DNA from: Polynucleobacter sp. MWH-Aus1W21
Lineage (GTDB): Bacteria > Pseudomonadota > Gammaproteobacteria > Burkholderiales > Burkholderiaceae
Assembly: GCF_018687275.1 (NCBI RefSeq)
Contig: NZ_CP061287.1
Coordinates: 558,001-622,000 of the forward strand
Reading direction: 5' to 3'
Length of the DNA: 64,000 bases
How positions within the stretch are numbered: position 1 is the first letter of the stretch; every line of letters starts with the position of its first letter. Below, piece by piece: positions 43,079 through 52,343 of the stretch. The position numbers were made by a program, and so were the translations under genes. The notes under the pieces were generated by a model that searched no databases, was not told where the DNA came from, and saw only the letters and a list, made by a program, of their open reading frames with translations.

Positions 43079-43981
43079 ATGCCCCAGCTTAATTTCGCAA
43101 CAATTACCTACTTATTATTAGCCACCGCTTTATGGGCGGGTAATGCGATTGCTGGCCGAGTATTGGTGGGGAGCATTTCCCCGATTACTTTAAGCGCAGT
43201 TCGTTGGGGCCTTGCTGCTTTGCTTTTGCTTCCTTTGGGTTGGCGCGTCTTCATACCTGGAAGTGCTTTATGGCAAAACAAGAAACGTTTTTTACTCTTG
43301 GGGTTATTTGGGGTAGGGAGCTACAACGTACTTCTCTATCTTGCCCTACAAACTTCGACTGCTATCAATGTCACGTTAATTGGTGCGAGTATGCCGATCT
43401 GGATGTTATTTATTGGTGCGGTGTTTTATCAAGTTAAGCCAAGCGTGCTACAAATGATTGGTGCGATTGTGAGTTTGCTTGGCGTTGGTATCGTATTAAC
43501 ACGCGGTGATCTAGCGACGCTGTTGTCCATGGAAATGGTGATCGGCGATCTTTTGATTATGCTGGCCACTATCTTATGGGCTTTTTATAGCTGGATGCTA
43601 AGTCGCCCTGGATCGAGTTCGGAGCGCCAATGGCCATGGGCCGAGTTTTTAATGGCGCAGGTGACCGTTGGTCTTTTGTGGACAGGTTTTTTTGATGGCT
43701 TTGAAATAGTTGCCGGCCATGCCTTTATCGATCTAAATTGGTGGACCGCATCTTTAATTTTGTTTGTGGCTATTGGCCCATCACTCATTGCATATCGTTG
43801 TTGGGGCTTGGGTGTGAATGGTGCTGGACCTACGGTCGCAGCATTTTTTGCGAATTTCATCCCCTTGTTCACGGCGCTTTTGTCGGCCGCCATAATCGGC
43901 GAACCTCCGCAACTCTTTCATGGTCTGGCATTCGCATTAATCGTTGCCGGGATCGCAATTTCCTCAAAAACCGGCAAGTAG
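43079..43981 (+). CDS. EamA/DMT-family transporter
   Basis: This 300-residue membrane protein of about ten helices has two EamA repeats: ATALWAGNAIAGRVLVG with LSAVRWGLAALLLLP in the first, and IMLATILWAFYSWMLSR in the second. NFIPLFTALLSAAIIGEPPQ is the typical C-terminal motif. Family members export amino acids or other metabolites. The substrate is unknown. It is divergent from lldD. Confidence 0.85.
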   Translation: MPQLNFATITYLLLATALWAGNAIAGRVLVGSISPITLSAVRWGLAALLLLPLGWRVFIPGSALWQNKKRFLLLGLFGVGSYNVLLYLALQTSTAINVTLIGASMPIWMLFIGAVFYQVKPSVLQMIGAIVSLLGVGIVLTRGDLATLLSMEMVIGDLLIMLATILWAFYSWMLSRPGSSSERQWPWAEFLMAQVTVGLLWTGFFDGFEIVAGHAFIDLNWWTASLILFVAIGPSLIAYRCWGLGVNGAGPTVAAFFANFIPLFTALLSAAIIGEPPQLFHGLAFALIVAGIAISSKTGK

Positions 43982-44096
43982 CCGGTCAAAAACAGCAAAA
44001 AATGCCCTTTGAAAGAGGGTTTTGGTGTCATCTGCCCAAAAAAGACTTAAATCAGTATCATTTAGGGCTAATCACTGAAACCCCTAGGAAATTACT

Positions 44097-45245
44097 ATGC
44101 CAGGCTTACTTCCCAACGTTGATCCAGACGGTTTATTGGAGTTCTCGGTTGTTTACACCGACCGCTCTCTAAATCACATGTCTGAAGAATTTAAGCGCGT
44201 GATGGTGGATATTTCAAGTGTCCTGAAAGATGCTTATAACGCTAGCTCAGCAGTGATCGTTCCTGGTAGCGGCACTTTTGGCATGGAAGCGGTTGCTCGT
44301 CAGTTTGCTAATAATGAAAAATGCTTAGTTTTGCGCAATGGTTGGTTTAGCTACCGCTGGACCCAAATCTTTGATTTGGCAAATATCACCAAGGATGTCA
44401 CCGTAATTAAAGGTCGCCAATTGGAGGATTCCGCGCAAGGTGTTTTTGCTCCAGCTCCGATTGAGGAAGTGGTAGCGTTTATTAAGAAAGAAAAACCAGC
44501 AGTTGTATTTGCTCCACACGTAGAAACTTCAGCTGGCATCATTCTTCCGGATGATTACCTCAAAGCAGTTGGTGAGGCGGTTCGCTCAGTAAATGGTCTG
44601 TTTGTATTGGATTGCATCGCCTCAGGTGCAATGTGGGTTGATATGAAGGCTTGTAATGTGGATGTGCTGATTACTGCACCCCAAAAAGGCTGGAGTAGTT
44701 CTCCATGTTGTGCATTGATCGCCTTAGGTGATCGTGCACGTGAGCGTATTGAGACTACACAAAGCAGCAGCTTTTCGATGGATTTGAAAAAGTGGTTGCA
44801 GATTATGGAGGCCTATGAAAAGGGTGGCCATGTTTATCACACCACTATGGCTACAGACGCTTTAAAAGTTTTGCGTAATGTGATGAAGGAAACTCAATCA
44901 CTCGGCTTTGCGGCGCTGAAGGACAAGCAGATTGAGTTGGGCACAAAAGTGCGCAACCTGTTGGTCTCTAAAGGTTATGACTCTGTAGCAGCTAAGGGCT
45001 TCCAAGCTCCTGGCGTAGTAGTGAGCTATACCAAGGACCCAGATATTCAGTCTGGTAAGAAGTTTATTGCGCTTGGCTTACAGACTGCAGCAGGCGTTCC
45101 TTTGCAGTGCGATGAGCGTCCAGACTTCCGCACTTTCCGTATCGGCTTGTTTGGCTTAGAAAAACTCGCTCATGTTGATCGTACTGTCGGTCATCTTGAA
45201 GCAGCACTAGAAAAAATTACCGAGACTGAAGCGCAGCCTGCTTAA
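44097..45245 (+). CDS. Class V aminotransferase (alanine/serine-glyoxylate type)
   Basis: This 382-residue PLP enzyme has VPGSGTFGMEAVARQF (cofactor phosphate region), FAPHVETSAGII, FVLDCIASGAMWVDMKA (Asp that holds the pyridine nitrogen) and the Schiff-base lysine in TAPQKGWSSSPCCA. It most resembles alanine-glyoxylate/serine-glyoxylate aminotransferases. The donor/acceptor pair cannot be fixed from sequence. A perfect terminator follows. Confidence 0.85.
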   Translation: MPGLLPNVDPDGLLEFSVVYTDRSLNHMSEEFKRVMVDISSVLKDAYNASSAVIVPGSGTFGMEAVARQFANNEKCLVLRNGWFSYRWTQIFDLANITKDVTVIKGRQLEDSAQGVFAPAPIEEVVAFIKKEKPAVVFAPHVETSAGIILPDDYLKAVGEAVRSVNGLFVLDCIASGAMWVDMKACNVDVLITAPQKGWSSSPCCALIALGDRARERIETTQSSSFSMDLKKWLQIMEAYEKGGHVYHTTMATDALKVLRNVMKETQSLGFAALKDKQIELGTKVRNLLVSKGYDSVAAKGFQAPGVVVSYTKDPDIQSGKKFIALGLQTAAGVPLQCDERPDFRTFRIGLFGLEKLAHVDRTVGHLEAALEKITETEAQPA

Positions 45246-45269
45246 AAACTTCGGTAGTTAAGCAATAAA

Positions 45270-45299
45270 AATAAAGGCCATCACACGATGGCCTTTATT
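45270..45299. terminator. Strong bidirectional terminator
   Basis: A perfect 13-bp stem (AATAAAGGCCATC / GATGGCCTTTATT) with loop ACAC lies between the convergent ends of the aminotransferase and nitrobindin-like genes. It has A/T-runs on both flanks. Confidence 0.88.
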
Positions 45300-45336
45300 A
45301 CATCTACCGAAATCAAATTCAGATTCATCTACCAAA

Positions 45337-45966
45337 TCATCTGGCTAGAGGATTAGGCGTTGCCTCTCCAATTTTGTGCAGTGTATTGTTATCTACATGG
45401 TGAAATAACTCTGTCTGATCTTTAATTTTCATGACAGTATCTTGCTCATAAGACCAAGTGCCATCATCATGAATCGAAACCTGAATACGAAACTCGACAG
45501 TCCTAAAAGCATAATCCAGGAAGGGGTTTGAGGAGATGCCTGCGCATCGATCATCTTCTTTGGCTAGCAACTCGAATTGCTTAGCATCGGAAGCGGCTTT
45601 GCCTGTTGCCATTGTGATCATGCCCCGCGGTATCGAGAGGGTATGAATGATGTTGCCAGTCGAAGGTTCCCATAGCCAATACCCCACCTGATCATGATAG
45701 GTTTTTACTTGGTCAGGCTTGGTAATGTGAGTGTGATATCTCAAGCCATAAAACAATTGAGGGCCATTGGTTTGGGGGTCAATAGGTTGCAATTCAATCC
45801 GCTCTACATAAGCCTGCTTCTTGGGGCCTTCAGCCTTAGGCTTTACATCCAAACCACGAATACCCTCCCAGATACCAGCCATGCCAGTCAAGGGTCCTAG
45901 TTGCTCTAGGGTGTTTACTGAGTAACCCTGGGGCTCAGTAAAGATGTCGCTCGGAAAATTGCTCAT
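45337..45966 (-). CDS. Nitrobindin-like heme-binding beta-barrel protein
   Basis: This protein of about 209 residues belongs to the FABP-like/nitrobindin family (DUF1794 type). It has GPLTGMAGIWEGIRGLD at the start of the barrel, and YHDQVGYWLWEPSTGNIIHTLSIPRGM in the middle, which is the family's most conserved stretch. Nitrobindins bind ferric heme and nitric oxide or peroxynitrite. ATG at 45966 has AGGG at good spacing and is preferred to a TTG two codons upstream. No signal peptide is visible. Confidence 0.8.
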   Translation of the reverse strand: MSNFPSDIFTEPQGYSVNTLEQLGPLTGMAGIWEGIRGLDVKPKAEGPKKQAYVERIELQPIDPQTNGPQLFYGLRYHTHITKPDQVKTYHDQVGYWLWEPSTGNIIHTLSIPRGMITMATGKAASDAKQFELLAKEDDRCAGISSNPFLDYAFRTVEFRIQVSIHDDGTWSYEQDTVMKIKDQTELFHHVDNNTLHKIGEATPNPLAR

Positions 45967-46047
45967 ATCCAACCCTGTAAAAATGAAGCGTTAATCTCAA
46001 TTTTTTGAGTATTATTAAATTATCCACAAACTTTATCGGAGAATTGC

Positions 46048-46320
46048 ATGATTTCTCATATTGCGCGCTTGAGCCTGGCTAGTCTAATTTCCGCTGCTAT
46101 CAGCATTGCACCGACTTCTGTAATGGCTGCTGATCCAGCGCCAGCCCCAGCTACCGCACCTACAGCCGCACCTGCCGCTGCACCGACTGTTGCCCCGAGC
46201 GAGAAATCTACAGAGAAGAAGGCTAAGAAAAAAGTTAAGAAAGAAAAGAAAGCAGATAAAAAGTCTAAAAAGAAATCCAAAAAGAAATCTAAAGCAGCTA
46301 CCGACGCAGCAGCTCAGTAA
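46048..46320 (+). CDS. Exported Ala/Pro- and Lys-rich small protein
   Basis: This 90-residue protein has a signal peptide ending near SVMAADP, an Ala/Pro-rich linker (about residues 28-52), and a C-terminal block of about 35 residues that is mostly lysine with Ser, Glu and Asp (SEKSTEKKAKKKVKK...). It carries a very high positive charge. It may bind polyanions such as LPS, nucleic acid or the cell wall. No family is recognised. CGGAGAA precedes the start. Confidence 0.7.
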   Translation: MISHIARLSLASLISAAISIAPTSVMAADPAPAPATAPTAAPAAAPTVAPSEKSTEKKAKKKVKKEKKADKKSKKKSKKKSKAATDAAAQ

Positions 46321-46331
46321 ATGAATGCCCT

Positions 46332-47309
46332 CTAATTGAGGGGCTCTGTACTATCTAAGTCATCAGATTTTTTTGGATCTGGTGACTTTTTTGCTGATGC
46401 ATCATTGCGTACTAATAGCCACATTGCTGCAATCACTAAAACCATTCCACTGATTTGTGTCCATGTGATTGGTTCGGCCAGAATTAAATATCCCATAAAG
46501 ATAGTGGATACCGGACCGAGAATTCCAGCCTGCGCCACTAATGGTGAGCCGATACGGTTGATGGCGACCATGATGAGTAGCATCGGGATGACTGTGCATA
46601 CGCTCGCATTGAGCATGCTGTACCAGTAAATTTGTGGGAGTTGCTCGAATATGGCAGTCGGATTATGTATGGTTGATTGCAATATGCTGAAGATGGCTGA
46701 GGCTGAGCTGGCATAGACAACCAGGCGAACGCTTCCAATACGCTTAACCATCTCTCCTGCGCCTATCATGTAGGCTGCATATGAGCAGGCGCTGCCAAAA
46801 ACTAAAAACATTCCAAGCCAAGCGCTAAGTCCTGAAGAGCTGGCATCTTGTATGAACACAATAAAAACCCCAATGTAGCCAACGATCAGTGAATACCACT
46901 GCAGTTTAGTGATTGGTTTTTTTAATACAAAGTAAGAGATCAGTAGAACGACAGTGGGTGTGAGGTAAAGGATGATACGCTCCAAACCAACCGAGATGTA
47001 TTGCAGACCTAAGAAATCAATATAGCTAGATAGGAAGTAGCCTAAAAATCCCAAGAAAAATAATTTACCGCGATCAAGCCAAGTGATTGGGCTCATTGTT
47101 TTGCGACGTGATTCCCACCAAAAGATTCCCCAAAACAAGGGGAGGGCCATGAGCATACGTAAAGCTAAAAGCGTTTCTGCGTTTGCGCCATAACCGAATG
47201 CGAGTTTTACCAAAATCGCTTTTCCGGAGAAAAGCATTGAACCTACCCCGGCCATCAAGATGCCGTAGAGGTAACGTCGGTGATGATGTGCTGCGCTTAC
47301 TGAATGCAT
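46332..47309 (-). CDS. EamA/DMT-family transporter
   Basis: This 325-residue membrane protein with about ten helices has two EamA domains. The N-terminal repeat includes SMLFSGKAILVKLAFGYGANAETLLALRM and SSYIDFLGLQYISVGLERIILYLTPTVVLL. The C-terminal repeat ends with GPVSTIFMGYLILAEPITWTQISG. A hydrophilic tail of about 20 residues follows. The substrate is unknown. It lies next to nnrD on the same strand (6 bases). Confidence 0.85.
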   Translation of the reverse strand: MHSVSAAHHHRRYLYGILMAGVGSMLFSGKAILVKLAFGYGANAETLLALRMLMALPLFWGIFWWESRRKTMSPITWLDRGKLFFLGFLGYFLSSYIDFLGLQYISVGLERIILYLTPTVVLLISYFVLKKPITKLQWYSLIVGYIGVFIVFIQDASSSGLSAWLGMFLVFGSACSYAAYMIGAGEMVKRIGSVRLVVYASSASAIFSILQSTIHNPTAIFEQLPQIYWYSMLNASVCTVIPMLLIMVAINRIGSPLVAQAGILGPVSTIFMGYLILAEPITWTQISGMVLVIAAMWLLVRNDASAKKSPDPKKSDDLDSTEPLN

Positions 47310-47315
47310 AAGGAT

Positions 47316-48200
47316 TTATAACAGCTTATTGAGTAGAGTCCGCATTTCTAAAATGGTCTCGGAGGGGGTGAGGCCAATTGGGCCAACCCCTTGATTTACT
47401 AGACTATCTGCTGCGCTGGCATGGAGTTCAACCGCAATACCAGTTGCTTGCCATAAATCAATTTGATGACGAACACCTTGGCTGGCAATGGCAGCAATGC
47501 ATCCCGTTAGAACATCGCCCATTCCTCCGGTTCCCATTCCTGGGTTCCCCGCAAGACATTGCGCCGGAGAGTGCTGTGGAGATGCAATCAGGGTGTTTTG
47601 TCCTTTAAGTACTACGATCGAATGCGTTAATTCAACAAGTTGTTGAATGGCATTCATGCGATCAGCCTGCACTTTATCGGTTGTGGACTTTAAAAGTTTG
47701 GCTGCCTCACCGGGGTGGGGGGTGAGAACGGTGAGACCTGGGTACTGTAAATTACGAGCTTGAAGTTGCTCAAGTAGCGCAGCAGACTCGCTAATTAAAT
47801 TCAGTGCATCAGCATCAATTACCAATCGAACGTTTGGATATGACAGTGCTGAGCGCAAACAGCAAGATGCCAACTCAGAATTGCCTAGACCCGGACCAAT
47901 TGCAATCACATCAGGCTGGGTGGCGATAAGCACCTCTTGAATATCCAGTGCAGCAAGACGAATCATGAGCTCGGGTTGATTTGCATCAGCACGTGCTGAC
48001 GATGGGTCTAGTATTTCTAGGATGGTCCAGCCGGCACCTAGATGTAAGCAGGCATTACCTGCCAAAATCAGTGCGCCTGCCATGCCCGGTGCACCACCAA
48101 TTAAAACAACTTTACCGGCATTACCTTTATGTTCTGCAGGCTCACGCTTGAGAAGTTTGATTAGCTTCAGAGTATCGAGTGTGGCTGGTTGGGAGATCAT
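47316..48200 (-). CDS. nnrD: ADP-dependent NAD(P)H-hydrate dehydratase
   Basis: This 294-residue enzyme removes water from damaged NAD(P)H hydrates. It has the carbohydrate-kinase-like fold with KGNAGKVVLIGGAPGMAGALILAG, GPGLG, TPHPGEAAKLL, VVLKGQNT and the catalytic NPGMGTGGMGDVLTG (Asp in GMGDVL). The usual N-terminal epimerase domain (NnrE) is absent, so this is the stand-alone dehydratase form. Confidence 0.9.
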   Translation of the reverse strand: MISQPATLDTLKLIKLLKREPAEHKGNAGKVVLIGGAPGMAGALILAGNACLHLGAGWTILEILDPSSARADANQPELMIRLAALDIQEVLIATQPDVIAIGPGLGNSELASCCLRSALSYPNVRLVIDADALNLISESAALLEQLQARNLQYPGLTVLTPHPGEAAKLLKSTTDKVQADRMNAIQQLVELTHSIVVLKGQNTLIASPQHSPAQCLAGNPGMGTGGMGDVLTGCIAAIASQGVRHQIDLWQATGIAVELHASAADSLVNQGVGPIGLTPSETILEMRTLLNKLL

Positions 48201-48264
48201 TTGGGTAGTATCGCTCTGATTACAAAGCTCTTGAGCTAATTATAGGAAAGAGTATGCTGGTTAT

Positions 48265-49680
48265 ATGAAGATTCAATTTCTTGGTGCTGCAGGTGAGGTA
48301 ACAGGCTCGCGCCATTCGGTTGAAGTGATGCTTTCTGGGAAGCCAAGGCGTTTCATGGTTGACTACGGCATGTTCCAGGGTGGCCGCGAGGCATCCAATA
48401 AGAACCTCGAAGCTTTGCCATTTGCACCGAAAGAACTCGACTTTGTGGTGCTCACACATGCACATATTGACCATAGTGGTTTACTACCTCGTTTATGTGC
48501 ACAAGGTTTTAGCGGCCCGATTTATTGCAACAACGCTACCTTTGAGTTATTAAAAATTCTATTGCTAGATAGTGCTCATTTGCAGCGGGCTGATGTAGAA
48601 CGGGCAGAGAGAAAGAAAAAGGCAGGTAAGTGGCACGGAGAAATACCAGTTGCCCTTTATTCTAGGGAAGAGGTTGAGATGACACTGACCCAGTTTGAGC
48701 CTTTGGATTATGGACGGTCAGTAGAGCTGGTGCCAGGCGTGCAACTGGAGTTTCATAACGCTGGACATATTTTGGGTTCGGCTATAGCGGTCATCGATAT
48801 CACCGAAGATGGGCTAAAGAAAAAACGCTGTGTGTTTTCAGGCGATATTGGCATGAAGGGCAAAGTTCTCATGCCCGATCCTGACTTGATTAGGGAGGCT
48901 GATGTTGTGGTGGTGGAGTCAACTTATGGTGATCGACTCCATCGCAGTCTCCAAGATACTGAAGACGAATTGGTGGAAGTGATTGCTTCCACGATGACTG
49001 CGCATGGTAATGTAGTGATGCCAGCTTTTGCAGTCGGACGAACTCAAGAAATACTCTTTTTGTTGATTGACTTAGTGAAAAGGGGGCGCCTGCCTCATTT
49101 GAGTATCTGGGTGGACTCGCCGATGGCTACAGCAGCGACTCATCTTACCCAGCATTTTTTCTCGCAGCTAGACGGTCAGTCACAAGCAACTTTTGAGTGG
49201 TACAAAAATAACTCAGATGCAGTTGATCTTCGTTTTATTGCGGATGTAGAAGAATCAAAGGCGCTGAATAAGCTGAAGGGTGGTGCCATCATCATTTCTG
49301 CTAGCGGTATGTGTGATGCTGGCCGCATTGTTCATCACTTAGCCAGTAATTTGCCACGCTCGCAAAATGCGATTGTGATTACCGGATTTCAGGCGTACGG
49401 CAGTCTTGGTAGGCGCCTAGTAGATAAGGTGCAAAAAGTGCGCTTATTTGGCGAAGAGGTTCCGGTCAAAGCTTCTATACACACAATCGGTGGTTTATCA
49501 GCGCATGCCGATCAGGCAGGATTATTAGACTGGCTCAGAGGATTTAAAAAGGCGCCGAGTACTATCTTTGTGGTGCATGGCGAACCAGAATCTTCTTCTG
49601 TATTAGCTGAATGCATTAGGGATGAGCTGCATTGGAGCAATGTCATTATCCCTGAGCGCTTACATACGTATCAGTGCTGA
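48265..49680 (+). CDS. Beta-CASP metallo-beta-lactamase RNA nuclease (CPSF/Ysh1 type)
   Basis: This 471-residue nuclease of the metallo-beta-lactamase/beta-CASP family has the zinc motif LTHAHIDHSGLLP, HILGS, the FSGDIGMKG aspartate, ESTYGDRLH, the beta-CASP region, SASGMCDAGRI, and a final GGLSAHADQAGLLDWL with VHGE. It probably acts in RNA processing or decay. It is divergent from nnrD over 64 bases. Confidence 0.88.
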   Translation: MKIQFLGAAGEVTGSRHSVEVMLSGKPRRFMVDYGMFQGGREASNKNLEALPFAPKELDFVVLTHAHIDHSGLLPRLCAQGFSGPIYCNNATFELLKILLLDSAHLQRADVERAERKKKAGKWHGEIPVALYSREEVEMTLTQFEPLDYGRSVELVPGVQLEFHNAGHILGSAIAVIDITEDGLKKKRCVFSGDIGMKGKVLMPDPDLIREADVVVVESTYGDRLHRSLQDTEDELVEVIASTMTAHGNVVMPAFAVGRTQEILFLLIDLVKRGRLPHLSIWVDSPMATAATHLTQHFFSQLDGQSQATFEWYKNNSDAVDLRFIADVEESKALNKLKGGAIIISASGMCDAGRIVHHLASNLPRSQNAIVITGFQAYGSLGRRLVDKVQKVRLFGEEVPVKASIHTIGGLSAHADQAGLLDWLRGFKKAPSTIFVVHGEPESSSVLAECIRDELHWSNVIIPERLHTYQC

Positions 49681-49692
49681 ACCGGAATTGAT

Positions 49693-50511
49693 TTATTCAG
49701 CCACTTTGGCGCCTTGAATATTGTGGCGCTTCAAAGCATCAGCCACAAACCCAGACTGTTTTAGTTCAGCAATGATGTCGCTAAGGTAAGCGGTAATGTC
49801 TTCAGAGCGAGCCTTAGATTTTGGAATGCCAATCGCTTGATTAATTGCCATAAAGCGTCCGGGCAGCATGCGCAATCCTTCGTAGCGCTTTGCATCATTT
49901 TCTAATTGTTGTTTTACGCCTGCGGCCACATTGCCTTTGCCTGACATAAAATCATCAATCACGGCTTGAGAGCTGGCGGCGCGAAGGATGCTGGCACTCC
50001 TAATCTCGCGTGTCAAATATAGGTCATAGGCGCTGCCTTTGCCAACCACGATTTCGTTGCCAGCAACATCCACTTCCTCGTTGGTCTTAATTGGGGATGG
50101 AGCCTTAACCATATAAGCCCCTTCAATCTGGATATAGGGTGGCGTGTAGTTAATATCGGCACCACGCACAGGGTCGATCGCTACAAATATTAAGTCAATA
50201 TTTCCAGTCTTTAGTGCATCAACTGTTGTGCCTGCAGTTTTGAAGGGAATAAGTTGTACTGGTAATGAAATTCTTTTGCCAATCTCATTGGCAATATCAA
50301 TTGACACACCAGATAAACGTTTAGTTGCTTGATCTTCATTAGCAAGAATGGGGTTACCTAAATTAATGCCAACACGTAGGGTGCCAGTTGGCGCAAAGGA
50401 GGAGAGTGTTTTGGCATCCATTTTTTTCATGGCCAGAGATGATTGGCCGATAGCAAATTGGGGTGCACATAGAAGTACACAAGAGATGGCTAAGGAAAAT
50501 ATTGTTTTCAT
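49693..50511 (-). CDS. ABC transporter substrate-binding protein, amino-acid type
   Basis: This 272-residue periplasmic binding protein of the SBP_bac_3 family has a signal peptide (FSLAISCVLLCAPQFAIG), then GTLRVGINLGNPI, LSGVSIDIANEIGKRI, LKTGNIDLIFVAIDPV, VGKGSAYDLYLTREI and GKGNVAAGVKQQLE. No permease or ATPase adjoins it, so it is an orphan binding protein. The ligand could be an amino acid or another small acid. Confidence 0.85.
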   Translation of the reverse strand: MKTIFSLAISCVLLCAPQFAIGQSSLAMKKMDAKTLSSFAPTGTLRVGINLGNPILANEDQATKRLSGVSIDIANEIGKRISLPVQLIPFKTAGTTVDALKTGNIDLIFVAIDPVRGADINYTPPYIQIEGAYMVKAPSPIKTNEEVDVAGNEIVVGKGSAYDLYLTREIRSASILRAASSQAVIDDFMSGKGNVAAGVKQQLENDAKRYEGLRMLPGRFMAINQAIGIPKSKARSEDITAYLSDIIAELKQSGFVADALKRHNIQGAKVAE

Positions 50512-50528
50512 TAAGGTATGGGGATAAA

Positions 50529-50552
50529 AAAACCGCGGCGGACCGCGGTTTT
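50529..50552 (-). terminator. Terminator of the Ala/Pro-rich small membrane gene
   Basis: A perfect 10-bp stem (AAAACCGCGG / CCGCGGTTTT) with a four-base loop ends in a T-run on the minus strand. It is 18 bases beyond the stop of the 50570-50782 gene. Confidence 0.88.
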
Positions 50553-50569
50553 ATATAGAGGAGAAGTGA

Positions 50570-50782
<213 letters not shown>

Positions 50783-50833
50783 TGCTTTTCCTTCGATTGG
50801 ATTGAAATTGCATCAATATTAACTCGGGATGAG

Positions 50834-50862
50834 CTCTAGGTAAATCCGAATAATCCCTAGAG
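50834..50862. repeat. Inverted repeat in a divergent promoter region
   Basis: Perfect seven-base arms (CTCTAGG at 50834-50840 and CCTAGAG at 50856-50862) are separated by 15 bases, between the small Ala/Pro gene and the LOG gene. A regulator site is possible. Confidence 0.3.
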
Positions 50863-50946
50863 GCCCGTATCCTTGGATGAACTAGGTATTAACACTTATT
50901 TTGGGCGCAAGTTAAGATGGTCCAAATTACCCTAAAAGATTGCCAT

Positions 50947-51804
50947 ATGAGTCCAAAGCTACCCATTCATAACTCGCAAACGATCACCGAGTTTTTAAAT
51001 CTACACCATAGTCAAATCTCAGAGGGGGACTCTGATGACTCCTATAAGTTTGCCTTTGATGACGAGGCCTTTTTGTCTCGTAGAGAAACCATGGGCATTC
51101 GTTTTGAATTGGAATTACTCAAGCCCGAAGTGCTACTCAAAGAACATGGCATTGAGCATACGATTACCGTTTTTGGATCAACCCGTTTTGTTAGCCAAGC
51201 TGCTGCAATAGCGCTAAAAGAAAAGGCGAAAACACCGGATGAGATAGCTGCTGCCAATAAAGCCTTGTTACACAGTCAATATTATGAGTCTGCTCGTCTG
51301 TTTGGCGCTCTAGTCGCTTCATATAATTCAACACAGAAAAAAGACTCCAATAAGCTTCATATTTGTACGGGCGGTGGTCCTGGAATTATGGAGGCCGCCA
51401 ATCGTGGTGCGTTTGAAAAAGGCGATAAAACTATTGGCTTTAATATCAGCCTTCCAAGAGAGCAGCACCCCAATCCATACATCAGTCCAGGATTAAGTTT
51501 TCGTTTTCATTACTTCGCTCTGCGTAAGATGCACTTTATGTTGAGAGCAAGAGCAATCGTGGCCTATCCAGGGGGCTTTGGTTCGTTTGATGAGTTATTC
51601 GAGGTCTTAACGCTCATACAGACCAAAAAGGTTGTGCCGATACCGGTGATATTGGTAGGGAAAAGCTATTGGAATGAGATGTTGAACTTTAAGAGCATGG
51701 TGGAATTTGGTGTGATTGATCAAGAGGATATGCAGAGCATCCATTTTTCCGAGACCGCCGAGGAGGCTTGGCAGGTGATTCGGGACTGGTATCAGCTAGG
51801 CTAA
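50947..51804 (+). CDS. LOG family nucleoside 5'-monophosphate phosphoribohydrolase
   Basis: This 285-residue Rossmann-fold protein of the TIGR00730/LOG family has the catalytic motifs GGGPGIMEAANRGA (Arg/Glu) and PGGFGSFDELFEVLT, a variant of PGGxGTxxE. LOG enzymes cleave nucleoside monophosphates to base and ribose phosphate. It has a long N-terminal extension (about 60 residues) before TVFGSTRF. A start at 50917 would add ten residues; neither ATG has a clear ribosome site. 50947 is preferred from the likely promoter position. Confidence 0.82.
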   Translation: MSPKLPIHNSQTITEFLNLHHSQISEGDSDDSYKFAFDDEAFLSRRETMGIRFELELLKPEVLLKEHGIEHTITVFGSTRFVSQAAAIALKEKAKTPDEIAAANKALLHSQYYESARLFGALVASYNSTQKKDSNKLHICTGGGPGIMEAANRGAFEKGDKTIGFNISLPREQHPNPYISPGLSFRFHYFALRKMHFMLRARAIVAYPGGFGSFDELFEVLTLIQTKKVVPIPVILVGKSYWNEMLNFKSMVEFGVIDQEDMQSIHFSETAEEAWQVIRDWYQLG

Positions 51805-51827
51805 AGGGTGCCTGTAAAATCATTACT

Positions 51828-52340
51828 ATGAATTCAGTACAAGCAAGTCTCACTACCGCCCTTGATCTGCCAGGCTACCTGTTGGGTGGCGTTATGTTGT
51901 TGCTGGTGATGGTTTTTCATGGTGTTCTGCTATTGCAGATCGCCAAGCGCTATGAAGTCAAAACCTTTCTATATTTAGCCGAAAAGAAATACTCGGCAGT
52001 AGCAATCTGTTTTTACATTAGCGTCTTTGGTTTGTTCTTGACGCACATTGCTGAAATACTCATCTGGGGCATTGCGTTATATGTATTCAAATTGCTCCCA
52101 GCATTAGGTCAAAGTATTTTATTTAGCGGTAGTACTTATACAGCGATGGGGTTTATGGAGGATATTCTTCCGGACGGCTGGAAGATGTTGGCAGTCATCA
52201 TCGCTTTTTCTGGCATGTTTTCTTTTGCATGGACTGCATCGGTCATGATCTCGATGACTAAGAACTTCCGTCAAGCCTATACCAAGCTTCATATGAGAAA
52301 ACTGAAGATCTCATCTGAAATCATCGATCGTTTTGAGTAA
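51828..52340 (+). CDS. Ion-channel-like membrane protein with degenerate selectivity filter
   Basis: This 170-residue protein has helices at about residues 17-38 and 57-88, a pore-like re-entrant segment (about 95-108) and a final helix (119-142). The layout and the stretch ILFSGSTYTAMGFMEDIL resemble two-helix potassium channels (Ion_trans_2). But the filter reads T-A-M-G-F-M-E-D where TxGYGD is expected, so potassium selectivity is doubtful. It starts 24 bases after the LOG gene and is followed after four bases by the flavoprotein. Confidence 0.6.
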   Translation: MNSVQASLTTALDLPGYLLGGVMLLLVMVFHGVLLLQIAKRYEVKTFLYLAEKKYSAVAICFYISVFGLFLTHIAEILIWGIALYVFKLLPALGQSILFSGSTYTAMGFMEDILPDGWKMLAVIIAFSGMFSFAWTASVMISMTKNFRQAYTKLHMRKLKISSEIIDRFE

Positions 52341-52343
52341 GGC

